A program made the translations under genes and the position numbers. From Megamerina dolium (lineage: Eukaryota > Arthropoda > Insecta > Diptera > Megamerinidae), in the NCBI GenBank assembly GCA_963854835.1, contig OY978525.1:22458253-22522252 (forward strand): DNA of 64,000 bases. Direction: 5' to 3'. This document shows, one piece after another, positions 13,945 to 27,435 of this stretch. Numbering within the stretch: position 1 is the first letter of the stretch; each line of letters starts with the position of its first letter. The notes beneath the pieces are model-generated. The model did no database searches. It had not been told where the DNA came from and worked only from the letters and a program-made list of their open reading frames with translations.

Positions 13945-14502
13945 CAGTGTGTTCCAATAGTAGGTGTGATACTTTGTTATCGATTAATCTCTGCACCAAC
14001 TACCCCTTCCCACCATATGTTATGTCATTATCATCGTGACAGTATAGGATTTTAGCTATAGATCGCTGCACGAAAGAACAACGCATTGAAATCGTCGGTC
14101 GACTTTTGGTTCTTAAATTCCAAGTCGATGGTGCAAACTCTACGATCGATTCACCAAAAATGGGGTCGCAATCACCACATTAGTGAAACAACTGTGTGCA
14201 ACATTGTGAATAAATTTTATCAAACTGGGTCCGTACTTGATGTTCTGAAGCCAACCAGAGTGCGAAATGCACACAGTGTTGAGAATATTGTTGCCGTAAG
14301 TAAAAGTGTCGTTGAGCCCCCGGGATGTCTATTCGTCAGTGTTCGCAACAATTGGACATTTCCGCGACCTCCATGCATATAATTTTCCGCACATAATCCT
14401 ATTGTGTGGCTATTCGAGAACGAAATAAAATATTTGGAAAAATTCCGAACCGTTTGCGTTTCATTCAAAATCAAAGTACCACACGTTTTAATGGAACACC
14501 CA
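13945..14502 (+). mobile_element. Small deleted mariner-type element with inverted ends
   Basis: The left end (13945-13976) carries CAGTGTGTTCCAATAG and GTGTGATACTTTG. The right end (14470-14502) is an imperfect inverted copy, TCAAAGTACCACACG...TGGAACACCC. TA dinucleotides flank both ends. The element is about 0.56 kb and contains only an N-terminal transposase fragment. It belongs to a different mariner lineage from the DD41D copies here. Confidence 0.7.
14063..14340 (+). pseudogene. Mariner-type transposase N-terminal relic
   Basis: Two overlapping frames together resemble the helix-turn-helix part of a mariner-like transposase. The first contains KEQRIEIV (from about 14069). After a frameshift the second contains ISETTVCNIVNKFYQTGSV and HSVENIVAVSKSVVE. 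The latter matches the ENIAAVSESV segment of the DD41D transposases at 27.1 and 35.0 kb, so the proteins are related. There is no catalytic domain; the sequence runs directly toward the right inverted repeat. It cannot be functional. Confidence 0.7.
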
Positions 14503-14503
14503 T

Positions 14504-15191
14504 TATGAACCTAGATATCTCTCTTATCTACTGTTAAATGTGTTTGTGATTTTGTATATAATCAAGTATTAATACATTTATACGACTGTGTTCATGCGTG
14601 TTTCAATAACTGTAGTAGTAGTAGTTCAGTAGTTACAAGTCTATGGAGCGTACTTGACTATTACGAGTTCAGACTGTCAAAGTGACATCATTGAAGTTGT
14701 CTTTATATGTTTATTTGTATTATACATTGTATATGTATGTGTTGTTTCCACTTCACCAATTTATTTAATTAAAAAATTTTGTATTAATCACATATCGATG
14801 TGAAGCGTAACAAGAACAACACAAATGAACACTTCAATTTTAACACACCTCCACCTTATATGATATGTAGTCTGCATACCCTGCAAGAACATTACCAGTT
14901 AAATGACAGATGATGTGGTTGGTAGATATTTTCGCATTATTGATCATAACTCAGAACAAAAACTAAGGTATTTTTTAAGGACCACATATATGTCTTAAGG
15001 GATGCCCAATAGATTGTTCGTGGTTAAAATACTGAAACAAGGAAGAACCACTTCTTGTACCCAATCCCTTCGGATTGTCACATCTTACAGTAATATTGGA
15101 AGTTATCAATCAGATCTTCGCTTGGCATTGCATCATAATACATAATTCAATGTTAAAAATTTTCAAATCATCTATAACTACAACGTTATTA
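14504..15191. other. AT-rich DNA without recognised genes
   Basis: Nothing beyond short low-complexity runs is seen. Confidence 0.6.
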
Positions 15192-16700
15192 TTATACCCT
15201 GCATAATGCAATATGCAAGGTATATTCATTTCGGTCAGATGTTTGTGTCCACTTGAAGGAATCTCTGGAGATATAGACATAGATATATATTCGTGATCAG
15301 CGTCGCTTAAATTTTCGATTTAACGATGTCCGTCCATCCATCCGTCCGTCCGTCCGTCCGTCTGTCTGTCACCTGGATGGTTCGCACGATAACTTGAGTA
15401 AATATTGAGCTATTTTGACGAAATTTAGCACAAGTAACCTATGATCCAAGAGTACGGAGGGCATTGATATTGGGCATGATCGGTCAATAGCCACGCCCAC
15501 ACCAAGCATTCAAAACGACTAACCTCGGACTTTTCAAAATTTTTAACTTGCTATAACTCACATTATATACCATTGGGACAACAATATTTGGCACATAGAG
15601 TTATATTATACTACTATATGACCTTGCCAAAAGTGTGTGAGCCACGCCTACTTTTTAGCGTACATACAAAGTGTCTGTACTTTTTAAATTGAAACAGCTG
15701 TAACTTCTGCAATATTCTAACTAGAATAACCATAATTGATACTTAGATTAACATGGCAGTGAGAAATAATATAGCAGAAAATCAGTGTGCCACGCCCACT
15801 CTTTTTTGGGTCTGCCACACAAAGTTGCGGAAATTAAAAAAAATGTTACCGGTTATAACTTGCAAACTATTTAGCGTAGAATAACGAAATTTAAGGCATA
15901 TATTAGTATTATACGAGTAACTAGGCTCATAGGAAATGGGCGTGCCACGCCCACTTATTATTGGGGCTCCCATACAAAGTTGAGGAAATTAAACTAAAAT
16001 TTTAACCGCCATAACTTGCACACTATTCAGCGTAGAACAACCAGATTTGAGGTATGGATTAGTATTATAGGAGCAACTAGACTCATAGGAAATGGACTTG
16101 CCACGCCCACTGTTTATAGTAACCCCCATACAAAATGACCGTATTTTTTTTTTAAATTGAAATAGCTGTAACTTCTGCATCCTTCTGTCTAGAACAATTA
16201 TAATTAACACTTCGGCTAATATGGTAGTCGAAAATAATCTGACATAAAATCAACACGCCACACCCACTTCTTAATGGGGCTACCATACAAAGTTTGGAAA
16301 ATTAAAAAAAATTTAAACCGCTATAACTTACGAACTATTCAGCGTAGGACAACCAAATTTAAGGAGTGGATTGATATTGAAAAATTAATTAGATATACAA
16401 GAAAGAGATAAGCCACGCCCACTTTTTATATAGCTTCCGTACAAAATCTCGGATTTATCTTAAACATTAAAACACCCATAACTTACTAAATAATACGCCT
16501 AGGTCAACCCATTGCAACCTAGGTAGTTTAGTATTATAGGCAGAAATTATTCCTCATAAATTGGTGAGGTAGCCTGTTTCTTAATGTAGCTCCTATACAA
16601 AGTAGTAGAAGAAAAGGATGGATATACGAGCAAACTTTTTATATATACCTCGACATATGCAGGGTATAATTTGGTCGGCCCCAGCCGACTGTAAGGCCAT
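15192..16700 (+). mobile_element. Full mini-me-like element with seven ~155-bp repeats
   Basis: The left end is an imperfect palindrome, TATACCCTGCATA...TATGCAAGGTATA. It is followed by an alternating TA stretch, a core around GATCAGCGTCGCTTAAATTT, and a (GTCY)n tract at 15328-15370. This TA-core-GTCY order is that described for dipteran mini-me elements (from memory, not checked). The rest is a chain of diverged units, each with GCCACGCCCAC or a close variant, at 15490, 15641, 15789, 15944, 16100, 16257 and 16413. The right end carries ATGCAGGGTATAA and then a hairpin, GTCGGC/GCCGAC, near 16674-16689. Reverse-strand open frames here come from the repeats; I do not call genes. Confidence 0.85.
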
Positions 16701-18422
<1,722 letters not shown>

Positions 18423-18540
18423 AAGGGTTATCCATTTCGCGGTTTCAAAAGTATAGGGCTAGAATTCGACATCTGTCAAACTGAGTTGTTAAAACAATTT
18501 CTTTCTTTTTCAGTTCAAAGTCTGACTGACTTTTGACTGA
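18423..18540 (+). mobile_element. 5' end of a DD41D element, fused to a transposase relic
   Basis: The left end is AAAGGGTTATCCATTTCGCG. It and the following ~100 bp are nearly identical to the 5' ends of the elements at 26.1-27.4 and 34.7-35.9 kb. The match stops near 18531 at TCTGAC, within a short TGACTGACTTTTGACTGAC repeat. The catalytic half of a more diverged transposase follows. No matching right inverted repeat was found after 18915. Confidence 0.8.
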
Positions 18541-18917
18541 CTTTTTTTGGCCTGAAATAGATGCTATGGACGTGGACCAAATTTATAATCAGCTGGATGT
18601 CGCCACATGCCAAATAGCTGGTGAAGCAATGACTCTATTGCTGAAAAATTTCCTTGACATGTGATTTCTCGAAATGGACACTTTGAATGGCCACCCAGAT
18701 CATGCGACTTAACACGATTAGACTTTTTTCTATGGGGTTACGTTAAACATAAAATCTACGCCAATGCTGCAGCAAATATTAAAACACTCTAAGATGTTAT
18801 TTGTTAAATACAGCTGCAATTATGCAAAATATGATGAAAATTTTAATCTAAAGAATGGTCATATGTAAGAAGAGTCGCGGCGGACATTTGGCAGGTATTG
18901 CCTTCCATTACTAACAG
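18541..18917 (+). pseudogene. DD41D transposase C-terminal relic
   Basis: The frame begins in DFFWPEIDAMDVDQIYNQLD, with ATC of the second catalytic motif following. After a frameshift it continues VISRNGHFEWPPRSCDLTRL, then DFFLWGYVKHKIYA, and ends in KSRGGHLAGIAFHY before a stop at about 18915. The second motif is altered (QLDVATCQ instead of QQDGATCH) but the second and third aspartates are still visible. Several stops interrupt the part after 18790. The first half of the gene is absent. A T7 run at 18542-18548 is followed by GG, so this relic stays in frame where the two better copies do not. Confidence 0.8.
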
Positions 18918-18919
18918 CC

Positions 18920-20224
18920 TCAGAGTTTGTAATTTGGGTTAAAATAAAATTATCAGCTCTTTTCACAAAAATATTTCGTTTTTTTTTAATTTAAAATGAC
19001 AACTCTCGTTGAAAGATGTTGTATAAAGCAATTTTTTAGTTTAATGACTTCCACAGGTGTGAAACGTAATCGTATTGCAATTAATAGTGTGAATGCGTAA
19101 CTAATTTTAACATTTTAATAACATTTCATTACACTTATATTCACATATAATACAACTGTTACGCTCAAAGGAAAATTGTTAAAACTTTAAATGTCACAGC
19201 AGCAACAGCATGTTACGAACATACTATTATTTACCCACATTCATTTTATTATATTGTATGTACCTAAGTACTATACAATAATCATTTGTATGTATAAGCC
19301 ATGGTACAGAGAAGAGTATTAAATTAAAATGTATAGTATATATGTAACTTATTTGATAAAAATATACACATATCCTATGTACTTGCATGTATACTCATTG
19401 ATGCCATAGAATACATGGTGGTATGTAGTTATTCGTTTAAAACGCGAACTCTTCTGTTTTAGTATGTACATTTATGTGTGCGTATAATGTGTACTTTCTT
19501 TTATCAAATATATTCTACTTTATAAGTACGATAAAAACGAATAAATTCGAGCTCGAAATTTGTGTATTAAACACCAAACTCAACACTACTACTACCAGCT
19601 TCTCACATTCATCGGCATTATCATTACCTTGATCAACGTCATCAACATCAAAGATCATCAATCTTTGCAGTATTTTGTAATTGTAGGCTAATAACCAATG
19701 AGAAATTTTATGTCTTCTATGAGATAATGAATATCAATTGTACCAATGTAGTAATCTTTGGAATTTTCAACCTATGAAGTATTTTACTCCGCCACATACT
19801 CAGGCTTTTCTTCTTTGTGAACATATTCGGAACATATTCGTAGAGAAATTTAACCCTACATCCAAATTTTAGTGAACTATTTGCGTATTTCTTCAAAATA
19901 GATTTAAAATGGAAACATATGGCTTATGCACTCGAAAATTTGTAGTATGATCATTTCTTTTTATTACTTTATTGAAATAAAATAATTTTAGGAAAACATT
20001 TTACAATTTCATTAGCCCATAAAATTACTGTGTACATGAAAATCGTCAGATTTCCTGGCCTAATGAAATACATTAATCTGACGTGTAATTTCAGCACACA
20101 TTCTTAAGCTGTAGGGTTGTTTGTCGATTTTCAGATGATCTTGTGTGCAATTTGAAGAAGAACGCGCATAAGGGGTGAATATAGAGCATAATTATATTCA
20201 GACGAAATGTTATGTAATAAAAAT
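18920..20224. other. AT-rich DNA without recognised genes
   Basis: No coding similarity or repeat is recognised. Confidence 0.6.
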
Positions 20225-20405
20225 TAATGGGGCCTTACCGTACTAGGAGCATTTTGGGAGCGACAATTATTTTAAAAAATATATAAATTTAATAAAGAGC
20301 CCCCTAAAAAGCAAAGATACGAGAAATGTTTGTTGTTCAGAAAAAATGCTGAAAAAAATTAATGGAAACCGGTCATACATTTTACTCCTCTATGGAAGAT
20401 TCTGG
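20225..20405 (-). repeat. Reverse-oriented monomer of the ~145-bp repeat
   Basis: Read on the reverse strand, AAATACCCAGAATC, a GTATGACCGG-like box, CATTAATTTTTTTC, a degenerate pyrimidine block, GGGGGCTCTTTATTAAATTT and CGCTCCCAAAATGCTCC follow in the same order as at 803-960. The last box resembles the start of the next monomer, consistent with tandem structure. Confidence 0.5.
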
Positions 20406-22385
20406 GTATTTGAATGAATGTTTCAACTTTCACCATTTTTTTTTTTTTTTTGTAATTCGGAAATGCGACCCGATCAAGTTAAATCACAGTTCTGAATTTT
20501 TTTTTTTTAAAGCTATTTCATGAAAATATTGGCCATCAATAGCATTTTATAATTTTCCATTGGATTGGAACTGTTTGCAATAATTAATTTTTATTATTTA
20601 CAAAACAAACAAAAAGTTAAGACCTAGACTAGTATTGAAGTACTTCTAAAATAGTTTCAATAGTAGTTTAGCAAAATTTATATACTCAGTGTTGCCTACA
20701 ACTGAGTTACTAAAAATCGTAGTTTGTGAAATCAGATAATATCTAATGAAAAAAAAAAATCGGTAAAAATATGCAAATAATCACGCGTTTTATTGTCTTG
20801 GACATATGATAGTTCCTCTTGGGTATACAGTATTGTCTAATTCTCCCACTTACTACGTACACTTTCACTTTCTACCAGGCCATATTAAATACATACATGC
20901 ACATCAATATCAAATAGTAGTAATCTCACTTGTATCCTTAATTGCTTCTCTATGTGATTACAGTAGCTTCGTTCTATCCTCATAATCATCTATCTACATG
21001 AATGATAAAATAATTATTTTTCATAAAACAAGTTATGAAGTTATGAGATTAATTACGTATGATCGTTATCATCGTTACTAGATTTTTAGAAATTAATTTA
21101 AATTTTTTTCTACACTGTGTCATTCAATGTCATTCCAAAAATACTTTATTATATGCAAATAATTTAAATACATATATCTATGATATTAGGCAATATTCCC
21201 GTAGAAAACACAAGTTACCTATTCAATTCATGCTCAAAGTAAATGCTATGATTTGTATTTGTTGTAATTTTGGTAGTATCTATATTATAGTTCGACGCCT
21301 CTATTAATTTTTGACAGAGCTTTTCCTCCTTGGGCTTATTTAGCATTTGATTCCTTACAGAATAAAAGTGTTGATGACTTCATTTCAAGCATATGAAAGT
21401 AGTACTTAGTATAAAATGTCAAACTGCTACAAACTGTTTCGAACTAACATATTTAAAAAGCAAATATCTGTAGTGTTTCCACAATTATACTCTAATTAAG
21501 TTAAAGACCACTAAAAATAATTGATATTCAAATATTTACTTAACAAGATTAAATTAAATCATACCTCCGCATACGTCCTATACAAACGTATGTTTCCGTA
21601 AGTCTGACATTACATTTGGGGCACGAAAATATAAAGTTATCAAACTGAAGCTCGGCACATACAACTACATTTATAAATGAAGGGACCAGTTCAATAAAGG
21701 ACTAAATCGGACGAAATCTACGCCGACCTCTCAAATAAAAATATGACTTCTTAAGTAAGTCAAATTTCTGTATCAAACGTCAATATTATACTATCCGCAA
21801 TATTGAACATATCGTATAATATTTAGTTAAGTAATGAATTTACCTGTTCCAGCTTGTTATTTATTCGAAATTGATTTGACAAGCTCTGCTTAATTATCTG
21901 CCCCAATATACAAACTTAATCAATGATTTATGCATATTATAAAATTATAAAATCTATATCACTCAAAGAATATAAATTAAAATGAGATTGCAACAATTTA
22001 GTGTATAACCAGATGTTAAGCAATAATAAATAATAAGTTCCCTCTCTTGGCCAACAATAAAATGACGGATTGTATGACCATTTGGCAATATCATAACTTT
22101 TAATTCAATTATACCACAGAGAGCAAACAAGAAAGTTCACTGCTGTTGCTGGATATTAATGTTTGGAACTTTTTGATGGGATAGCCAACCTGACCAGTTC
22201 AGTTTATGCTATTAAAATAATGACATTGCTAAAATCAAAAATACAAATTGTAATACCATTAAATGCTTAACAGGTTGTACAGGATAAGATGGAAAAACGG
22301 CATGCAAATGTCAGTTGTCGGTCTTTAGTTCGTTTCATGTACATTAGACCGTATCAAAAAAAAAAAATCGCCGTACATCCCTTAT
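20406..22385. other. AT-rich DNA without recognised genes
   Basis: No gene is recognised. The part at 21637-21690 contains CTGAAGCTCGGCACA, the inverted relative of 8583-8635. Confidence 0.5.
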
Positions 22386-22438
22386 ATACATATGTATGTA
22401 TATGTATGTATGTGTATATGTATGTATGTATGTATGTA
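22386..22438. repeat. (TATG)n microsatellite
   Basis: Imperfect TATG/TGTA tetranucleotide repeats end immediately before the inverted-repeat element at 22442. Confidence 0.9.
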
Positions 22439-22441
22439 CAC

Positions 22442-23118
22442 CCCTGCAATAGATTGTGCGACTAATCTCTAAAGAGAGTAGTTCCGGAATAAACTTTTCG
22501 ATATCAATAAAATTAAAATTAATATATTTTGAGATTTTCTACACTTTCAAGTAATTCGCTTTTAAGTCAACAATAATATGTTGCTGGTTAGCGTATCTGG
22601 TACAGCGACGGTGATGGAATATACGATAGCAAAACACACGATATTTGGATACCCAGGTTCGAAACCGAGAAGAGAAAATACGTAAATTTTATTTGTACAT
22701 TTAAATTTGAAATATATGAATCGGAAATTATATTGCAATGAATGAAAATAAATTGTTGGACGTGTACTCTGTACCCGTAAAAAAAATTAAAAATAATTTT
22801 TCTTTTACATGGGAATTATAATACAATAAATGAAAATAAATTATTTTTTTTTCGAAGAGCAAAAATGGGTAAATTGTGTAATAATTGAAAAGAAAATATA
22901 ATTAAGAATTATAATGCATTGAATGAAAATTTCTAACCGTATTAATCTACATTTATACCCGTTCGGGTATAAAAGGGTACAATTGGTCTCTTCATAGGAC
23001 ATGCTCGAAGAAAAGGGAACAGTTCACTCCATATAAAGAGATCAAAAGTGCGATTAATCGCATATACCTTTGCGACTGATCCCGGATACATCTCCGACCA
23101 GTCGCATTTTTTGCAGGG
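22442..23118. mobile_element. Candidate inverted-repeat DNA element
   Basis: The left end reads CCCTGCAA, a short gap, then GTGCGACTAATC. The right end, read inward on the reverse strand, is CCCTGCAA, a short gap, TGCGACTGGTC. Inside the right end are further palindromes: TGCGATTAATCGCA near 23050 and TTTATACCC/GGGTATAAA at 22952-22973. No transposase is present. No clear target duplication is seen, so the class is unknown. The middle contains a tRNA-like segment and a block that occurs three times. Confidence 0.5.
22581..22675 (+). repeat. tRNA-like segment (possible SINE head)
   Basis: GGTTAGCGTATCTGG (22587-22600) fits a Pol III A box. GGTTCGAAACC (22656-22666) is a near-perfect B box. 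The spacing is somewhat long and no cloverleaf with closed acceptor stem is visible, so this is a tRNA-derived repeat or relic, not a tRNA gene. Downstream, a ~30-bp block like GCAATGAATGAAAATAAATT occurs near 22732, 22812 and 22910. Confidence 0.45.
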
Positions 23119-23885
23119 ACATCATTAACTCAATGATTTGTTTAGTGTGTGTATCAGAAATATGTGTATTAGCACAGTAAATGTAGGAAATAACAAGTTA
23201 TATTTACTAAACATACAATAAGAGTTCAAGCAGCAAATGTGCCACTTAGCATACAATACATGGTACATTTGTGAATGATTTTAAAAAACCATTCTCGATC
23301 AGTGTTGGTATGAGTATTCCATAGTATTCACATCCAATAATGTTCAAATCAACGTGTTGTTTGCAGTTGAATGTATAACAGGGACTTTATAAAATTTGGT
23401 CCAAGTATCGTAAAATTAGGAACGATATTTGGATCTTACAATTTATGCGGAAAGAACACCAGTCAAATGTTGAAATTCATGAACATCAGCATATCATATG
23501 TTTAATGATAAATTATAGAAATGTTTCTACATACGATACCATATATACTTGTAACATATGTTAACATCGCATACGAGTACATAAGTACTTATATACAATA
23601 TGTTGGTACCTATAGTGCATACTTACATGAACCCACAATAATTCATCATGTCATCCACTTTATTTCTGTTTTTTATAAATATATTACACTAATGTACACT
23701 ATATCAAAAGATGGAGGACAGTTGTAAATGATGACAAGTGGTTTTCGTATGTAATGCTAGTTGATATTGTGCACAAATGCTTATATTATATTTGGATAAA
23801 ATGGATAATACATTGCTTAGTTGATTGATGTACGTTTAACTGCCTGATTGGCTACTAGATTAAGGTAGTTATTAGATTAAGATAA

Positions 23886-23926
<41 letters not shown>

Positions 23927-25504
23927 GAGAGAGAGAACAAGTGGGATAGGGTTATTAAAAGTGGTATTTATAGGAAAATATAACCTTTATAGCAGAACAT
24001 AACATATTTGCTGTAAACTAGGCTCTTTTAGCAATTGTATTGATGCAAAAAGTTTTTCCTAATAGGTATTTCGTCATAAAACTGTAATTTGATTCACTTC
24101 ACACATTATTTTTTATTGTTTGACAGAAGGAATTTTAGCGAGAACTAATTATGTACTCGTCTTAAGAGTCGTAAAAAATATATGTGCACTATTTAATATC
24201 CTTTAACGCAATATTTACTATGTTGCTCTTTCAAGCATCTGGTCGTGCGTTCAAGTGGGAGTTCGACCGTGAAGAATTTAATATCTACTATTTGTACTCA
24301 AATACAATATAATTAATTGCCCGACAATATAATGTTGCCGTAAGAAATCTTCTGAATGTGTAGTTTAAAATAATATAATTGCAGTTTACATGTATCAACC
24401 TAAATAACAATTTACTCTTCAATAGAGCTTTATAGAAGCAATGATTTGTCAATCCTCTCTACTTTTGAGAGGAATTTTGACTGAGCAGAAACTCCCAAAT
24501 CCAAATTCAAATCCATCCAAAATAACGTGATGGAGCTTTCCTAGTGGTTTTTTCATTACAAATTGTTTTTCATTCTGAAGAATCGTTTATTTACCTAAAC
24601 TCACAGAATAGGCCTTATCTACTTCACAAGGAAAGCATTTCGTATTTAGAGTAGCAGAATAGCCTCAAACCATCCAATTTATACAAATTTTATTGTATGA
24701 GGAGTCTATAAGCCCTAATCTATTTTCCCTCTTATTTTAACACTGCATCTACATAGACTCTCTATGAAATCGCACAGCAATAAATATAAGATAATAAGCA
24801 TTTTATTGTTCTAACCACCAACGTTTTCTGCAATGTTATGTACTATATTTCTTGGTCACTGGTGTTCATAAACTTTTGCTTAGATTGAATTGAATGAAAT
24901 TTAGCTCACACATTTTATGTTATATGATATACCCGTATGTACCAATTTATGCGCAACTAGTCGCATTTGCTACATACAGTACGAGAAGGATGTACGTATA
25001 TGTCTGCTTTCATTTCTCTCGAATGCAATGAAAAACAATTTTCGCTAATAAATTCAACTGAAAACTATATTTGAGAATTCTACATACAGTGTTAGTGCAC
25101 TCGTTTTTAGTGCAACCACACCACTGAATTATCTATGCGGTTTCAATATCACATACACATATATGCACTCGCATTACATCTACAGTTTAGTAAATGAATA
25201 TAAATGTTCATTTGATATGGCCAGCTTAAATTACGAAACTTTAACTGGGAAATTATACTTGTATTTATTACTTGTAATGTATCGTATATTTAATAAAAAA
25301 AAATCAAGATCATCAAATTCCTATAAATTTCTTAAAAGAAAATCTTAGCTTTTGTGCTCTTATTTATTTTTGATGGGAATATACATACATTATATAGATT
25401 ATAGTCTTGACAAGAAAAGTGAATTTGATCCTGAGATATAGTGAAACTTAGAATTGATAATGTGTGTATATCTTTTTATCTCGAGTTGAAAAATATGGAG
25501 TACA
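23119..25504. other. AT-rich DNA; GA-rich tract at 23884-23938
   Basis: The GA tract is an imperfect (GA)n with AAA interruptions. A B-box-like GGGAGTTCGACCG lies at 24259-24271, without a clear partner. No gene is recognised. Confidence 0.5.
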
Positions 25505-25710
25505 AGTGGTAATTGATTTTGGTCGAATGTTTGCACTCACTTGAAGAAATTTCCAGAGATATGGACAACTTTATATTGATTCTTGATTAGTGTCAATTGA
25601 AAGGTGTTCGTTCGTCAATCTGTCTATAAGCCCACTGGTTCGCACGATAACTTGAATAAATGTTGCGATAGTTCAACGAAATTTGACACAAGGCCAAGAG
25701 TGTAAAAAAA
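25505..25710 (+). mobile_element. Degenerate mini-me-like core relic
   Basis: The order TTTGGTCGAATGTTTGCACT, CACTTGAAGAAATTTCCAGA, a degenerate core, GTTCGTTCGTCAATCTGTCT, and GGTTCGCACGATAACTTGAA follows the core of the element at 15.2-15.4 kb. Many substitutions are present and the ~155-bp repeat region is missing. Confidence 0.65.
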
Positions 25711-26129
25711 TATAAGTTAAAAGACTTTTGTCACTTGATATCGGCTCATGTTTATATCGCTTTCCTTTCTATTATTTTTTCCCCTGTTTTAATGAAATAC
25801 ACCTTCTATAGCATACTCTTAAGCTACCCTATAAGCATACTCTTACCTAACCAAACATTGATACACTCATTGAGATTTTGTGGCATGATTTAATTTTTCG
25901 ATAAAAGTTTTGAAATTCTTCTAATGTCAATTATCACTTTATATTTCTATAGATAATATTTTATGTGGGGAAAATTTAACAATTTTATAAAGCCAGTACG
26001 ACACTTACTCTTGCATACATGAAACTTTTTAATCCAATTTGTACATGCGTTTATTATTCAAACAAGGTTTATTTCAATCACATATGGAAATATAAATTTG
26101 TATCAATAGCTGCATACATGATTATTATA

Positions 26130-27433
26130 AAGGATTATCCATTTTGCGGTTTCAAAAGTAAATGTAAATAAAACACATATAAAATATTTTTTATCATGAT
26201 ATTTCTTTTTTATTATAAAGTTTGAACGTTGACATTATGTGTGAAATACTACATCATTTAAATGACCACCACGCGAATTGTTGCAAGCATCGATTCTTTT
26301 GAGGTAATTTTCGACCACTTTTTGACACATATTGGGCGGTATCTCAGCCATAACGTGACGAATGTTGGTTTTTAGGTGCTCAAGAGTTAAAGGTTTATCT
26401 GCATAAACACGGTCTTTCGCGTAGCCCCACAAAAAAAAGTCAAGCGGTGTCAAATCGCATGATCCTGGTGGCCACTTGATATCGCCACGACGAGAAATTA
26501 CGCGGCCAGAAAATTTCTCTTGCAATAAAGCCATATTCGCTCGAGTTGTGTGGCATGTGGCACCGTCTTGTTGAAACCACATATTCTCTAAGTCGTATTC
26601 TTCAATAGCAGGCAAAAAAAGTCGGTTATCATATGACCATAACGCTCCGAATTGACGGTGACAGTCGTTCCATCGTCGTTTTCGAAGAAGTAAGGTCCAA
26701 TCACAACTCCGGACCAAAGAGCGCACCAAGCAGTGACCTTTTGTGGATGTAGTGGCCTCTCTTCAATTACTTGAGGATTCTCAGAACCCCAAATACGACA
26801 ATTTTGTTTGTTAACATACCCACCGAGTGAGAAATGTGCTTCGTCTCTGAAGAAAATTTTGTTCGAAAAATCACCGTCCACCGACTGTTGTTCAAGCACC
26901 CATTCGACGTATATACGACGTTGTGAATGGTCTGCTGGCTTCAGTTGTTGTGTGAGCTGGATTTTATATGGATGTAGGTGTAGATCCAAATGCAAAATAC
27001 GCCATAATGTGCCGTAAGACAGTCCTAATTCCTGAGAACGACGAGGAATCGACACATTCGGGTCTTCGGCAACACTTTCACTTACAGCTGCGATATTTTC
27101 GGTGGTACGAGCGAAACGATGATGCACAGGCCTTACAATATCTGCAACCGATCCAGTCTCTTCATATTTCTTCACAATTTTGCCAATTGCTTGCGTAGTT
27201 GGACGATTATGTAAACCATAATCTCCTCTTAAAGCACGATATGTGGCTGTGGCAGAATCACCATTTTTGTAGTAGGTTTTTACAATTTTAATGCGTTGTG
27301 CGATAGTTAAGCCATCCATTTTCGCAAATGTCAGACTTTGAACTGAAAAAGAAAGAAATTGTTTTAACAACTCAGTTTGACAGATGTCGAATTCTAGCCC
27401 TATACTTTTGAAACCGCGAAATGGATAACCCTT
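26130..27433 (-). mobile_element. Nearly complete DD41D mariner element
   Basis: Inverted repeats of about 30 bp delimit the element: AAGGATTATCCATTTTGCGG on the left and the complement of AAGGGTTATCCATTTCGCGG on the right. TA dinucleotides at 26128-26129 and 27434-27435 fit a TA target duplication. At 1304 bp it has the full size expected for this group. It is nearly identical over long stretches to the copy at 34.7-35.9 kb and shares its 5' end with the relic at 18.4 kb. This is the best-preserved DD41D copy in the window. Confidence 0.93.
26235..27319 (-). pseudogene. DD41D mariner transposase with a single frameshift
   Basis: Translation from the ATG at 27319 gives MDGLTIAQRIKIVKTYYKNG and continues through the DNA-binding region (NRPTTQAIGKIVKKYEETGS, ENIAAVSESV, SIPRRSQELGLSYGT). 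The first catalytic D is in FRDEAHFSLGGYVNKQNC. The frame breaks at a 7-base homopolymer (26624-26630, T7 in the sense strand), after MITDFF. The other frame continues LPAIEEYDLENMWFQQDGAT, with the second D in QQDGATCHT and the third in LTPLDFFLWGY, 41 residues later. It ends at VVFHT before TAA at 26235-26237. Apart from this shift the gene of about 360 codons is open. A longer in-frame upstream ATG lies in the inverted repeat; I chose 27319 by alignment with the related copies. Confidence 0.92.
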
Positions 27434-27435
27434 TA

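Noticed and set aside
15782..16210. Reverse-strand frames shared with 41584-41781, 57869-58075, 58167-58424 and 59501-59728, giving similar peptides
   Set aside because: The similarity follows from the non-coding ~155-bp repeat units. The frames start and stop at different places, both strands give similar open stretches (59501-59728 and 59510-59725), and no domain is recognisable.
26808..27198. Forward-strand frames opposite the DD41D gene (also 34921-35181 and 7429-7970 on the other copies)
   Set aside because: They are antisense shadows of the transposase reading frames.
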